Assembly: GCF_004342285.1 (NCBI RefSeq)
Contig: NZ_SMCV01000001.1
Location: forward strand, 186,001 to 250,000
Source of the DNA: Klebsiella sp. BIGb0138
Lineage (GTDB): Bacteria > Pseudomonadota > Gammaproteobacteria > Enterobacterales > Enterobacteriaceae
Length of the DNA stretch: 64,000 nt
Direction: 5' to 3'
The first letter of the stretch is position 1. Each line of letters opens with the position of its first letter. The position numbers and the translations under genes are program-made. Positions 54,970 through 63,945 of the stretch are shown here, piece after piece. The notes under the pieces are model-generated. The model was not told the DNA's origin, searched no databases, and saw only the letters and a program-made list of their open reading frames with translations.

Positions 54970-55548
54970 TTAACGAAAAGCACGCCCCGGCAGCATGCGG
55001 CGTAGAACGTTATCCCGCAACAGATAGTGGTGCGCCAGCGCCGCCAACGCGTGGCCGCAGGCAAGCACGATCAGCGCCCAGGCCACGTTGTTATGCCACT
55101 GCCCCAGACTATGCCGGAGGGCAGGATCCACATACAGCAGGTCGGCAAGATCGAATTGGCCAAAAAAGCGGAAGGGCTCCTGCTGCGCCCAGCGAAATAA
55201 AAAGCCCAGGCACACCTGCGCCAACAGCAGCAGGTAGAGTACGCCATGGACGCAGTGGGCAAGGAATTTAACCGCTCGCGGTCCCTGCACCGCGGGCATG
55301 CGATATCGCGGGGACAGCTGGCTCAACAGGCGCCATAGGGGACGAATCACCATCACTATCGCCAGCATAATACCGCAGGAGATATGTACCGCCTGCAGAC
55401 CTTTCCTCAGCGCCGTGCCCCGCTCCAGAAACTCCCAGATATGGGCGCTGGCGAAAAGGAAAATCACGCAGGCGGCGGTGAGCCAGTGCAGCGTTAACGT
55501 CAGGCCGTCGTAACGCTGGCGCCGCTGAGTTATACCCTTATCATTCAT
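54970..55548 (-). CDS. Cytochrome b561-type di-heme membrane protein (YceJ-like)
   Basis: This 192-aa protein has four membrane helices. Candidate heme ligands are His in LTLHWLTAA, VHISCGI, LAHCVHGVLY and QWHNNVAWALI. It moves electrons between quinol and a periplasmic or membrane acceptor. ATG 55548 (MNDKGITQ) is chosen; the frame runs 48 codons further upstream across the ldtA terminator. The neighbour YceI-type gene suggests a joint function. Confidence 0.85.
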   Translation of the reverse strand: MNDKGITQRRQRYDGLTLTLHWLTAACVIFLFASAHIWEFLERGTALRKGLQAVHISCGIMLAIVMVIRPLWRLLSQLSPRYRMPAVQGPRAVKFLAHCVHGVLYLLLLAQVCLGFLFRWAQQEPFRFFGQFDLADLLYVDPALRHSLGQWHNNVAWALIVLACGHALAALAHHYLLRDNVLRRMLPGRAFR

Positions 55549-55656
55549 CGCAAAATTACTCCGTAGTGGTGTGAATGAGGGGTAAACGCCCCAGCGAGCG
55601 TTTTTATTCGCCAGCAGGCGATTTTTTCCGATCCGGCACGGGGATGACCTGAAAGC

Positions 55657-55680
55657 AAAAGCCCGCAAAGGCGGGCTTTT
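55657..55680 (-). terminator. Terminator of ldtA
   Basis: AAAAGCCCGC/GCGGGCTTTT with loop AAAG, T-rich on both sides. Confidence 0.85.
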
Positions 55681-55706
55681 TGAGAGCATCATCGGAGTAT
55701 CGAAGG

Positions 55707-56651
55707 TTAGCTACCGGCAGCATTGAGACCAGAAGCGCTGATATTCACCGGCATACCGGAGCGCCTTTCCAGCGCCTGGCTGGCCTGATTGACATCAACG
55801 CCCTCACCTTTTACAAAGGTCTGGAGCCCCGCCGCCATCGGTAGCGGAACTTTGCGATCCGACTCATATTCCGCGCGGTTACGCGACAACGGTTCATGTA
55901 CTTCAACCCAGCGGCTGCCGTCTGGCTCCTGGGTAAATTTCACCGGCTGATCGATAATCTGCACGCGGGTGCCCAGCGGCACGTTGTCGAACAGATACTT
56001 GATATCGGCGTTACGTAAACGGATGCAGCCCTGGCTGACGCGCAGCCCAATACCAAAATTGGCATTGGTGCCATGAATGGCGTACAGCCTGCCGATATAA
56101 ATGGCATATAGCCCCATCGGGTTATCCGGCCCGGCTGGCACGACGGCCGGTAGGGTTTTGCCTTCTTTAGCATATTCGCGACGGGTATTGGCTGTCGGCA
56201 CCCAGGTCGGCCCCTCTTGCTTGCGCTCAACCGCCGTGACCCAGTTACGCGGCGTTTCACGCCCCGCCTGGCCAATACCGATCGGCAACACTTCCACCGT
56301 ATTTCCTTCCGGCGGATAGTAGTAGAGGCGCATTTCAGCCACGTTGACCACAATACCATTGCGCACCGTGGCGGGCAGGATCAGCTGCTGCGGCACCACC
56401 AGCGTGGTCCCCGACTTTGGCAGAAAGACGTCAACGCCAGGGTTGGCCTCGAGCATATTGCTCAGCCCCTGCCCGTACTGCGCGGCAAAGGCCTCCAGCG
56501 GCTGCGTATTATTGTGCGGAACGGTGATAGTCTGCGGGTTTCCCACCAGACGGCTTCCTTCCGGCGGCAAGGGATAGCTCACCGCCAGCACGCTGGGGCT
56601 TGAGATCATAAATAATAGAGAACAAAGCAATTTCACACGCCGCACCATCAT
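55707..56651 (-). CDS. ldtA: LdtA (ErfK), L,D-transpeptidase anchoring Braun lipoprotein
   Basis: This 314-aa periplasmic enzyme has a signal peptide ending SVLA (about 23), a LysM-like segment (about 40-90) and a YkuD catalytic domain (about 95-235) with [20 protein letters not shown], containing the His and the catalytic Cys of SQGCIRL. It links Lpp to peptidoglycan. GAGGAAGGG precedes the ATG. Here it sits next to cbl-nac, a slightly different order from E. coli, where a tRNA-Asn gene lies between nac and erfK. Confidence 0.93.
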   Translation of the reverse strand: MMVRRVKLLCSLLFMISSPSVLAVSYPLPPEGSRLVGNPQTITVPHNNTQPLEAFAAQYGQGLSNMLEANPGVDVFLPKSGTTLVVPQQLILPATVRNGIVVNVAEMRLYYYPPEGNTVEVLPIGIGQAGRETPRNWVTAVERKQEGPTWVPTANTRREYAKEGKTLPAVVPAGPDNPMGLYAIYIGRLYAIHGTNANFGIGLRVSQGCIRLRNADIKYLFDNVPLGTRVQIIDQPVKFTQEPDGSRWVEVHEPLSRNRAEYESDRKVPLPMAAGLQTFVKGEGVDVNQASQALERRSGMPVNISASGLNAAGS

Positions 56652-56749
56652 TTCCCTTCCTCAGTCGCGACAATCGTGAATGAATTATAGCTTTTTTATC
56701 TCCCGCAGGTGCAGCGGAGCGCTCTTCCCGCTGGCGCCCCGGCGTTTAT

Positions 56750-57700
56750 TCAGATCTGATAGTCGATTGCCGCTTCTTCCGGCTCCATCGCCTGACGCTT
56801 GATTTCATCCAGCGACAGCCCGGCGTTGCACAGTTCGATAAAGCGCCAGACATAGTTACGCTGCAGCTGTCCGCGTTTTAAACCTAGCCAGACGGTATTC
56901 GCGTCGAACAGGTGGCGGGTATCAAGGCGCGTGAAGGTATCCGCCTCCCGGGCATCGCCGGATTGTTCCGCCACCAGACCGACCCCGAGCCCCAGCTCAA
57001 CATAGGTTTTAATCACGTCGGAGTCCTGGGCGCTGAGGACGATATCCGGCATCAGCCCTTTGCGGTTAAAGGCCTCATCGATGCGCGAACGTCCGGTGAT
57101 CCCCTGGCGATAGGTAATCAGCGGCCAGCGCGAAATGGCTTCGAGGGTCAAAGGGGTGATCTGCACCAGAGGGTGATCTTTCGGCACCAGCAGGCTGTGA
57201 TGCCAGCGAAACCAGGGGAAAGCCACCAGCGTCGGATCGTTGCTCAGGCGCTCGCTGGCGATACCAATATCCGCCCCGCCGTTATGCAGCAGCGCTTCAA
57301 TCTCCTGGGGCGTGCCCTGCACCAGTTCCAGACGAACATCGGAAAAGAGTTCACGAAAGGCTTTAATCACCGGCGGCAGGCTGTAGCGGGCCTGGGTATG
57401 AGTGGTGGCAATGGTTAATACGCCGGATGCGTCATTAGTAAACAAGTCGGCAAGGCGACGGACGTTGCTGGCTTCATTGAGAATACGTTCCGCAATCGAT
57501 AATAAAGCCTTACCCGGTTCCGTCATCCCCAACAGACGCTTACCGCGACGGATGAAAATCTCGATCCCCAGCTCTTCTTCCAGCTCGCGGATGTGACGAC
57601 TGACGCCCGATTGCGATGTATACAGCATATTGGCGACTTCCGTCAGGTTGTAGTCCTGACGGGCCGCTTCACGAATTATTTTGAGTTGCTGGAAATTCAC
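56750..57700 (-). CDS. cbl: Cbl, LysR-type regulator of sulfate-starvation genes
   Basis: This 316-aa CysB-like protein from GTG 57700 has the E. coli length (start VNFQQLKIIREAARQDYNL). It has an HTH about 19-40 and an effector domain that in E. coli senses adenosine 5'-phosphosulfate. Cbl turns on alkanesulfonate and taurine uptake genes when sulfate is scarce. GGAGGAAAGG precedes the GTG. A frame start 22 codons earlier is not supported. It lies 106 bp from nac, as in other Klebsiella. Confidence 0.95.
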   Translation of the reverse strand: MNFQQLKIIREAARQDYNLTEVANMLYTSQSGVSRHIRELEEELGIEIFIRRGKRLLGMTEPGKALLSIAERILNEASNVRRLADLFTNDASGVLTIATTHTQARYSLPPVIKAFRELFSDVRLELVQGTPQEIEALLHNGGADIGIASERLSNDPTLVAFPWFRWHHSLLVPKDHPLVQITPLTLEAISRWPLITYRQGITGRSRIDEAFNRKGLMPDIVLSAQDSDVIKTYVELGLGVGLVAEQSGDAREADTFTRLDTRHLFDANTVWLGLKRGQLQRNYVWRFIELCNAGLSLDEIKRQAMEPEEAAIDYQI

Positions 57701-57806
57701 CCTTTCCTCCGGGCTAGCAGACATAACATATGCTCTATTGTTAAAGTCTGTTGTCCCTGCTAACAAATAATAAAAACCAGCAACTTATTCCATTCAGGAA
57801 TATACA

Positions 57807-58724
57807 TTAACTCACCAGCAGCAATTCACGGTTTTCCAGCGACGGACGGCTGACCAGTGAGAGCAAAATCTCCTTCACTGCCTGCGCCTGCGGCGACAGA
57901 CTTCCCCTGGCCGACATGTTGAGCGATAGCGACAGGCTCATGGACGGGGTACTGATCCGCGCCATCCAGCCGTTTGCCGCGCCGCACAGCGAGCGGGCGG
58001 CGGATTCCGGCAGGACGGTAACGCCCATGCCGCTGGCAATCGCCGCGGTTAAGGTGGTGATCGATTCAATTTCGCCGATAATTTTCGCCGACAGGCGGCG
58101 CAGCGTGAAGGCCTCGGTCACCCGCGCCCGCACCGCGCTGTAATCGCGCGGCAGGAACAGATTCATCTCCGCCACCGCCGTCAGATCGACGCTTTGCCCC
58201 GGGCAATCGCGGGTGCCCACCAGGTAAAGATCTTCTTTCAGCAGCGGCTGGCTGACGATGCCGGCAACCGGGGAACGTTCATACAGCACGGCCATATCCA
58301 ACTGGCCGCTGAGTAATTTGTCGTTGAGGATGGTGCCGCTACTTTCCTGCAGATACACCATAACCTCCGGCAATTCGTTACGCACCGTCTGCAGCAGCGG
58401 CATAGTAATGGCCGATGCCGCCGTTCCCGGCGCCAGGCCAATGGAAACCTGGCCGGTGAGCGTATGGCCGACGTTATTGACCGCCAGCTGCGCCTGCTCG
58501 CACTGGCGCAGAATAGTACGGGCATGGGTGTAGAGAATTTTGCCCGCCTCGGTCGGCGTGACCCCGCGCTTAGTCCGAATCAGCAGCTGCTGGTCCAGTT
58601 CGCCTTCCAGGGTCGCCACCTGCTGACTCAGCGCCGGTTGTGCGATATGCAAGACTTCAGCCGCCTGGGTCAGACTGCCGATATCGACGATTTTTACAAA
58701 ATACTTCAGTCGTCTTAGGTTCAT
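57807..58724 (-). CDS. nac: Nac, nitrogen assimilation control LysR regulator
   Basis: This 305-aa protein from ATG 58724 (MNLRRLKYFVKIVDIGSLTQ) matches Klebsiella aerogenes Nac nearly throughout, with an N-terminal HTH and a truncated-type effector domain. Nac links sigma-54/NtrC nitrogen control to sigma-70 genes: it activates hut, put and ure and represses gdhA. No co-inducer is needed. The promoter shows a sigma-54 element and an NtrC-type site upstream. AGGAGGC lies before the ATG. Confidence 0.97.
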   Translation of the reverse strand: MNLRRLKYFVKIVDIGSLTQAAEVLHIAQPALSQQVATLEGELDQQLLIRTKRGVTPTEAGKILYTHARTILRQCEQAQLAVNNVGHTLTGQVSIGLAPGTAASAITMPLLQTVRNELPEVMVYLQESSGTILNDKLLSGQLDMAVLYERSPVAGIVSQPLLKEDLYLVGTRDCPGQSVDLTAVAEMNLFLPRDYSAVRARVTEAFTLRRLSAKIIGEIESITTLTAAIASGMGVTVLPESAARSLCGAANGWMARISTPSMSLSLSLNMSARGSLSPQAQAVKEILLSLVSRPSLENRELLLVS

Positions 58725-58781
58725 TTTGCCTCCTGTAAGGAAAGCCAGTACCAACGCTGGCAATTGAGATACAGAAGGTTT

Positions 58782-58797
58782 TGCAATTTGCTTGCCA
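58782..58797 (-). promoter_or_regulatory. Sigma-54 promoter of nac
   Basis: On the minus strand TGGCAAGCAAATTGCA has the -24 GG and -12 GC dinucleotides 10 bp apart, matching TGGCAC-N5-TTGCA at all but the sixth base. It is 58 bp before the nac start codon. Confidence 0.88.
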
Positions 58798-58913
58798 GTT
58801 TTCTTACATTAGCGCAAATGCCGCCGGACGCGGCGTGATAAGCGATTCTGATAGCAGGCGCGGATTTATTTGCCCGGTAAGCGGATTACGATATGCCCCA
58901 TTAGGGGTACATC

Positions 58914-58930
58914 TGCACTATTGCGGTGCA
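58914..58930 (-). promoter_or_regulatory. NtrC-type enhancer site for nac
   Basis: TGCACT-ATTGC-GGTGCA is a near-perfect match to the NtrC consensus TGCACC-N5-GGTGCA, about 140 bp upstream of the sigma-54 element. Confidence 0.85.
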
Positions 58931-59007
58931 CGGCGAGGGAAAAAAGCGTAAAAGCAGGCCAGCTGCTGAAATTGTCAGCAATCAAACGCATTCCGGTGAT
59001 TCTGCCT

Positions 59008-59036
59008 TTGACAAGGCCATGCGCCGCCGTTAATAT
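59008..59036 (+). promoter_or_regulatory. Promoter of second tRNA-Asn gene
   Basis: TTGACA (59008-59013), 17 bp, TAATAT (59031-59036), followed by the GC-rich discriminator GCGCC, the same design as at 36167-36195. Confidence 0.88.
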
Positions 59037-59054
59037 GCGCCCCGTTCACACGAT

Positions 59055-59130
59055 TCCTCTGTAGTTCAGTCGGTAGAACGGCGGACTGTTAATCCGTATG
59101 TCACTGGTTCGAGTCCAGTCAGAGGAGCCA
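59055..59130 (+). tRNA. tRNA-Asn (anticodon GTT), second copy
   Basis: This is a 76-nt gene identical in sequence to the copy at 36214-36289, including the encoded CCA. Its own terminator follows after 8 bp. In E. coli the copy beside nac is named asnV, but order differs here so no symbol is given. Confidence 0.97.
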
Positions 59131-59138
59131 TATTTAAG

Positions 59139-59168
59139 AAGCCCGCTTAAGGAAACTTAAGCGGGCTT
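59139..59168 (+). terminator. Terminator of second tRNA-Asn gene
   Basis: A 13-bp stem AAGCCCGCTTAAG/CTTAAGCGGGCTT with loop GAAA and T-rich tail. The same stem-loop occurs at 43907-43936. Confidence 0.92.
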
Positions 59169-59323
59169 TCTGCTTTCGTATATCCTTACGAATCCTTATA
59201 CGGCATGCATTCAAAAGGTTAGGTTAAAGCCCATCCCGGAGAGTTGAAACTTTACCCTCCGTAGCGGGGAAAATTGGTGGTCAAATCTGGGGTCAGGTTA
59301 GTTCGATAATGGAGTGACCTCAT

Positions 59324-59635
59324 ATGTCCCTTACCGACGTGAAAATCCGTACTCTCAAGCCTTCTGATAAACCCTTTAAAGTCTCCGATTCCCACGGTCT
59401 TTATCTGCTGGTCAAGCCGGGTGGCTCCCGTCACTGGTATCTCAAGTACCGTATTAACGGTAAAGAATCCCGCATTGCGCTGGGTGCCTATCCTGCCGTC
59501 TCCCTGTCTGTTGCCCGACAGCAGCGTGAAGGTATCTGTAAGATGCTGGCGCTGAACATCAACCCGGTAATTAATCACCAACGAAGCGCTCCCGATTACG
59601 CTCATCAAGCAAATAGAATATATCATGGGGAATAG
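59324..59635 (+). pseudogene. Second P4-type integrase relic
   Basis: The frame MSLTDVKIRTLKPSDKPFK, then WYLKYRINGKES and LGAYPAVSLSVARQQRE gives about 80 residues of an integrase N-terminal DUF4102 domain. It then runs out of homology and stops at 59635. The catalytic domain is missing. It is similar but not identical to the relic at 36451, so each tRNA-Asn locus took its own element. Confidence 0.87.
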
Positions 59636-59979
59636 GGGCATTCTTGACGTTGCCCCAGGACTTACGGTAACGATTAAGAGCAAAGGGGTCATGCGGTTTA
59701 GAGGATTTGGCGCAAGCTGAATATGCTGATGTCCCTCTTACTCATTATGTAAGAAATACAGCAGTATCTCTCCCCCCGGAACTCAAGCTCAGAGGGCTGC
59801 TGAGAAATGAAACTTCAGGCTGAAGAAACTGATTTCTGATATCAGTCTCGACAGGATTATGTAAAGGGCATTCTGGCATGTCTGCGTAAATAAATCAGGT
59901 ACAGTCAGGATAATATCGATACTCTCCGAACCTTCTGCCTCGTCTTAGGTCAATTTGTTGGCCTGAAATAATAGTTGCA
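59636..59979. other. Decayed region after integrase relic
   Basis: This 344-bp region has no gene, tRNA or IS end that I can recognise. It is probably residue of the former element. Confidence 0.45.
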
Positions 59980-61059
59980 TCATACAAGACTCGACAAGGG
60001 ACATGCCTCTAACGCTTCAACATTGACCAGGACCTTAACGAAAAACGCTTCCCGGTTATAAAGCCCCGGCAAAATCGACGGAACCTGTTCCAGTAACACC
60101 CGTTTTGTAATTAGTGGGTAGACATCAATCTGCCCGGTACTCAGGTAATGGATGGAGGTCTGCCACTCTTTTCCCGGAAACGGCGCAGAGATTGAGTTCC
60201 ATGAGCCAATGACCTTAAGCTCATTGCGTACAATTTTTTCAAAATTCAGCCGGGGTAAAGCAACGTCTCCGTAAGGGATACCCAGCAGTACCACCGTGCC
60301 ACCTTTAGCCGCCAGAAGCAGGGATGAGCCGACCCCGGCCGCATTCCCGGATGATTCAAAGACAACATCAACACCGGCGTTATGGGTAACCTCCCGGAAC
60401 CGGGATAAATGATTTTCATCTTTGACATAGAACGTTGCCGTTGCCCCGGTTTTCGCCGCAATTTCGAGTTTCATTTCATCGGTGTCAAATGCAAATACGT
60501 CTCCCGCACCGCAGATTTTTGCCCATTGAACAGCAAGTAAGCCGATGGTGCCGCACCCAACAACGGCCACGCTGCTCCCCGGTTTGATATCGACCTGCCG
60601 CATGCCATGCACAACCACACTGGATGGCTCGATAAAGCTTGCGGTCGCGAAGTCCATCGAGTCGGGTAATTTGAGGACGTTCTCAGCCGGCATCCGAATA
60701 TATTCAGCAAAAGCTCCGCTGACATGGCCACCCAGCACCTTCAGATCCGTACACCGGGCATAATTTCCCTGTTGACAGTAATCACAGTGGAAGCAGGGAA
60801 AGCAGTTACAGGCTGTGACACGGTCGCCTTTCCTGACCGATGTCACCCCACTCCCCGTGCTCTCCACGGTACCGGAAAACTCATGTCCCCAGGTCAGACC
60901 GGGGTTATATGATCCGATTTTACCAAAGCGCGATATATCAGAACCACATATACCTGCCGTATGGACTTTAATAAGAACATCATTTGCGGCTTCAATTTCA
61001 GGTTTCCGCACGTCTTCATAGCGGACATCCTGTACACCATACAAATTCAGTGCCTTCAT
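59980..61059 (-). CDS. Zinc-dependent alcohol dehydrogenase (galactitol-1-phosphate dehydrogenase-like)
   Basis: This 359-aa MDR-family enzyme has catalytic zinc ligands in GICGSD and GHEFSG, a structural zinc lobe CNCFPCFHCDYCQQGNYARC and the Rossmann motif VVGCGTIGLLAVQ. Overall it resembles GatD and other sugar-alcohol-phosphate dehydrogenases (GSWNSISAPFPGKEWQTS is close to the GatD pattern). It would oxidise a polyol or polyol phosphate to a ketose form. It is the last gene of a minus-strand operon. ATG 61059 or 61062 follows GTGAG. The frame runs 45 codons further upstream. Confidence 0.87.
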   Translation of the reverse strand: MKALNLYGVQDVRYEDVRKPEIEAANDVLIKVHTAGICGSDISRFGKIGSYNPGLTWGHEFSGTVESTGSGVTSVRKGDRVTACNCFPCFHCDYCQQGNYARCTDLKVLGGHVSGAFAEYIRMPAENVLKLPDSMDFATASFIEPSSVVVHGMRQVDIKPGSSVAVVGCGTIGLLAVQWAKICGAGDVFAFDTDEMKLEIAAKTGATATFYVKDENHLSRFREVTHNAGVDVVFESSGNAAGVGSSLLLAAKGGTVVLLGIPYGDVALPRLNFEKIVRNELKVIGSWNSISAPFPGKEWQTSIHYLSTGQIDVYPLITKRVLLEQVPSILPGLYNREAFFVKVLVNVEALEACPLSSLV

Positions 61060-61154
61060 CATAATCTCACTCACTGTTATCGGGGTTAAACACACGAATG
61101 TGAAAAAAATGTCGCCCCCCACAAGAGCGACAAACGCACCTGCTATGTCAGGGA

Positions 61155-61937
61155 TTAGTGCGGCGAATTCAGGAGCCCGGAAAGCTGGTGCCAGCATTCC
61201 ATGGCCGTTCTTTCAAACATTAAAGGCGTGACAGAGATATATCCTTCGGAAACCGCCCCGGCCTCACTGTGTTCAGGAAATGTCGTGATCCCATGCTCCA
61301 CCCGGATCCAGAAATAATTTTCTCCGTGCGGATCTGTCGTGGGGGCGACCTGTAATCCTTTCACTTTGCCGATACCCTGGCGCGTGGCTTTAATGCCCCT
61401 GATCTTTTCCGCGGGCAGGTCGGGGAAATTAATACTCAGGCAACAGTCCAGCGGCAACCCCCGGCGGAGTATCGTCTCGAGTACGGGCAGGCAAAAGGCT
61501 TCTGCCGTACGCCAGTTAACAGCATCCTCAGGTCGTTTGTCCTGACTCAGTGCGACCGACGGAATGCCGAGCAGGAGGCCTGTGATGGCCGCGCCTACCG
61601 TGCCGGAAAGCACGGTTTCAAAACCGATATTAGAGCCGTTGTTAATGCCTGACAGTAACAGCTGTGGAGGCTGTTCTTTCATCAACTGCCGGACGGCCAC
61701 CGTGACACAATCAGCTGGTGTACCATGCACTGCAAACCAACGTTCTCCGCGTTGCTCCACACGGACAGGCTCCCTCAGGCTGACAGAGTTGGCCACGCCG
61801 CTTTTATCAGTTGCTGGTGCCACGACCCAGACTTCATCGGCGAGCTGTTTTGCCACCCTTTCAAGCAATTTAATTCCCGGTGCGTCAATACCGTCATCAT
61901 TGACAAGTAAGATCCGTTGTAACCATTTTTGAGCCAC
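61155..61937 (-). CDS. SurE-family phosphatase (paralogue in sugar operon)
   Basis: This 260-aa protein has the SurE nucleotidase motifs: LVNDDGIDAPG (metal-binding Asp pair, about 11-21), GTPADCV (72-78) and SGINNGSNIG (about 96-105). It begins with GTG at 61937 behind GGGAGG. The housekeeping surE lies next to pcm-rpoS in enterobacteria, so this is a second copy with a local job, probably dephosphorylating a sugar phosphate of the pathway or its toxic by-product. That is inference from its neighbours. Confidence 0.87.
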   Translation of the reverse strand: MAQKWLQRILLVNDDGIDAPGIKLLERVAKQLADEVWVVAPATDKSGVANSVSLREPVRVEQRGERWFAVHGTPADCVTVAVRQLMKEQPPQLLLSGINNGSNIGFETVLSGTVGAAITGLLLGIPSVALSQDKRPEDAVNWRTAEAFCLPVLETILRRGLPLDCCLSINFPDLPAEKIRGIKATRQGIGKVKGLQVAPTTDPHGENYFWIRVEHGITTFPEHSEAGAVSEGYISVTPLMFERTAMECWHQLSGLLNSPH

Positions 61938-62007
61938 AGTATTACCTCCCTTTCAGGGATAAATAAAGACCAGTCAGTGAGTTAAACTTTTCCGGGAATA
62001 AAGTGGA

Positions 62008-62277
62008 TTATTCTTTCTCGCCAAATCCGCTGGCAAATAATCCTTTGATTTCATCCATCAGAACCTGTTCGTCAGGACCTTCGCAGATGATTTCAATACT
62101 GGACTTACCTTTAACGCCGGCTCCCAATACACTCATCAGTCCTTTAATAACGGTTTCCTTACCATTATTTATAAGCGTAACAGAAGACTCATATTTTTTT
62201 AGCGTTTTAATAAATGTGGCCGCAGGACGTGCGTGCAGTCCCGTGCTGTTAACAACACGAATATTTTCTCGAATCAT
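62008..62277 (-). CDS. HPr-family phosphocarrier protein
   Basis: This 89-aa protein from ATG 62277 has the phosphorylated His in STGLHARPAATF (about 15) and the HPr fold. At the place of regulatory Ser46 it has Gly (VIKGLMSVL). It would pass phosphate from enzyme I to a cognate PTS permease, but no EII gene is inside the window. A TTG at 62289 could add four residues. It lies between the aldolase and surE-like genes. Confidence 0.87.
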   Translation of the reverse strand: MIRENIRVVNSTGLHARPAATFIKTLKKYESSVTLINNGKETVIKGLMSVLGAGVKGKSSIEIICEGPDEQVLMDEIKGLFASGFGEKE

Positions 62278-62320
62278 TTTCACATCCAACTCTGATTGAA
62301 GAATTAAAAGAAAAGGTATA

Positions 62321-63160
62321 TCAGGACGCCTTATTCATCATCAGAATTTTGCTGTAAACGTCCGCTTCTACTGCCGCTTTCGCACCGGACATCACTTTAG
62401 CCAAATTTGCTTCATTGTTATTTTGCGTCCACGCCTGACCCACTGTGGTAATAAATGCCTTACGCAGATCGCTGGCAATATTAACCTTCACGACGTTATA
62501 TTTTACAAAACTGCGGATGATATCTTCATCAATGCCGGAACCACCATGGATAACCAGCGGGCAAGGGCATACTTTGGCAATTTCCTGCAGCAACGGAATA
62601 TCAATGCGCGGAATATCTTCCAGACCGTGAACGTTACCGACGGAAACTGCCAGCATGCTGCATCCAGTCTCTTCCACAAACCGACGAACCTGATTCACAT
62701 CCGTCTTACAGTCGGCCTCGCTGACGTGGTCATCTTCTTTACCCAGAATCGCGCCGAGCTCCGCTTCAACGGGCACGCCAAAAGATTTGCAGAAGTCGAC
62801 GGCTTCTTTAGTAAACGCAATATTTTCTTCATACGGCAGCTCTGCTCCGTCAATCATCACGGAGGTGAAGCCTGCACGAACAGCCCGCTTAACATCATCC
62901 AGCTCTTTACCATGGTCAAGGTGGAGACTGACCGGCACATCCATGGTCGCCGCGCGTTTACGCACAATTTCATAGATATAATCATAACCCGACAATTTTG
63001 CATTTGTCGGTGCAATCTGAATAAAGTTAGGTAATCCTGAACGCTCAATCGCGTCCAGAATAGAAATAGTGGTTTCCAGGTTGGTGGTGTTGAATGCACC
63101 CGCCAGGACACGTTTTTCACGGATACGATCGAGCAGGATATTACCGTTTACTAATGGCAT
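62321..63160 (-). CDS. Class II (zinc) ketose-bisphosphate aldolase, KbaY/GatY/FbaA family
   Basis: This 279-aa TIM barrel has the class II landmarks: HLDHGKELDD (zinc His, catalytic Asp), VEAELGAILGKEDD, VSVGNVHGLE (zinc His), VIHGGSGID (zinc His and phosphate loop) and VNIASDLR. It splits a ketose 1,6-bisphosphate such as fructose- or tagatose-bisphosphate into dihydroxyacetone phosphate and an aldehyde. AGGTAAA precedes the ATG. It follows the regulator gene by 5 bp. Confidence 0.9.
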   Translation of the reverse strand: MPLVNGNILLDRIREKRVLAGAFNTTNLETTISILDAIERSGLPNFIQIAPTNAKLSGYDYIYEIVRKRAATMDVPVSLHLDHGKELDDVKRAVRAGFTSVMIDGAELPYEENIAFTKEAVDFCKSFGVPVEAELGAILGKEDDHVSEADCKTDVNQVRRFVEETGCSMLAVSVGNVHGLEDIPRIDIPLLQEIAKVCPCPLVIHGGSGIDEDIIRSFVKYNVVKVNIASDLRKAFITTVGQAWTQNNNEANLAKVMSGAKAAVEADVYSKILMMNKAS

Positions 63161-63165
63161 GATAT

Positions 63166-63909
63166 TTACCTCTTTCTTCGTTGAAGTACTGTACCCAAAT
63201 AATATTTATCTGATTTCAACCAGACATTGCCGAAATCAAATGGCATATGATTATCGAGGAATACCAGTTGTTCGAGATGAAGCACCGGTGCTTCTTCATT
63301 CACTTCCAGATAGTGTCCCCGTTCGCTACCCACAATTTTTGCGGCGTAGCGACTTTCAGAATATTCAATTTTTCGTCCCGTCATGGCTTCGACAGTCTGA
63401 AACAGGTTTTGCTTATTGAAATCAACCTCAGTTATTCCCGGACACAGCGAAATATTGATTCTGTTTTCAATTAACATAACCCTTTCTCCGTCCACACTAC
63501 GGATTCGTTTAAGATAAAAAATAGGTGTACCGGGTTCTATCTGCAGCTTTGCGGCCACCCCTTTTGACGCCTTTTCTATACAGGAGTCAATGACCTCCGT
63601 CGTAAAAGATAAGTGCTGGCTTTCGAGCGACTCCGCGAAAGATAACAATCCTTCTCCCAGGGAGTAGGAGATATTTTCTTTCTTCACAAAAGTCCCCTTT
63701 CCCTGCACCTGAACCAACAACCCTTCATTGACCAGCATGGTGACACCTTTTTTAACCGTGCCTCGGCTAACCTGAAGTATTTCCATGATCTGATTTTCGG
63801 AAGGGATCCGATCCCCCTTACCCAGCTCACCCTTATAGATTTTCCCGCGGATCCATTCAGAAACCTGCATATATAATGGAATTTCAGAGTCTTGCAGTAT
63901 GGTACTCAT
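63166..63909 (-). CDS. GntR-family regulator with UTRA domain
   Basis: This 247-aa protein from ATG 63909 (MSTILQDSEIPLYMQVSEW) has a GntR winged helix (about 10-75, IPSENQIMEILQVSRGTVKKG) and a UTRA effector domain (about 90-240). AGGAG lies 9 nt before the ATG. The frame extends nine codons further upstream without support. It is the first gene of the aldolase-HPr-SurE-dehydrogenase operon and probably its repressor, sensing a sugar phosphate. Confidence 0.88.
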   Translation of the reverse strand: MSTILQDSEIPLYMQVSEWIRGKIYKGELGKGDRIPSENQIMEILQVSRGTVKKGVTMLVNEGLLVQVQGKGTFVKKENISYSLGEGLLSFAESLESQHLSFTTEVIDSCIEKASKGVAAKLQIEPGTPIFYLKRIRSVDGERVMLIENRINISLCPGITEVDFNKQNLFQTVEAMTGRKIEYSESRYAAKIVGSERGHYLEVNEEAPVLHLEQLVFLDNHMPFDFGNVWLKSDKYYLGTVLQRRKR

Positions 63910-63937
63910 GTGATGCTTCTCCTGTGTGTAGATCATC

Positions 63938-63945
63938 TGTATACA
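63938..63945. promoter_or_regulatory. Possible GntR operator upstream of operon
   Basis: TGTATACA, with flanks making CTTGTATACAGA, is a short palindrome of the HutC/GntR type placed 29 bp upstream of the regulator start. The region continues beyond the window, so other sites cannot be checked. Confidence 0.4.
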
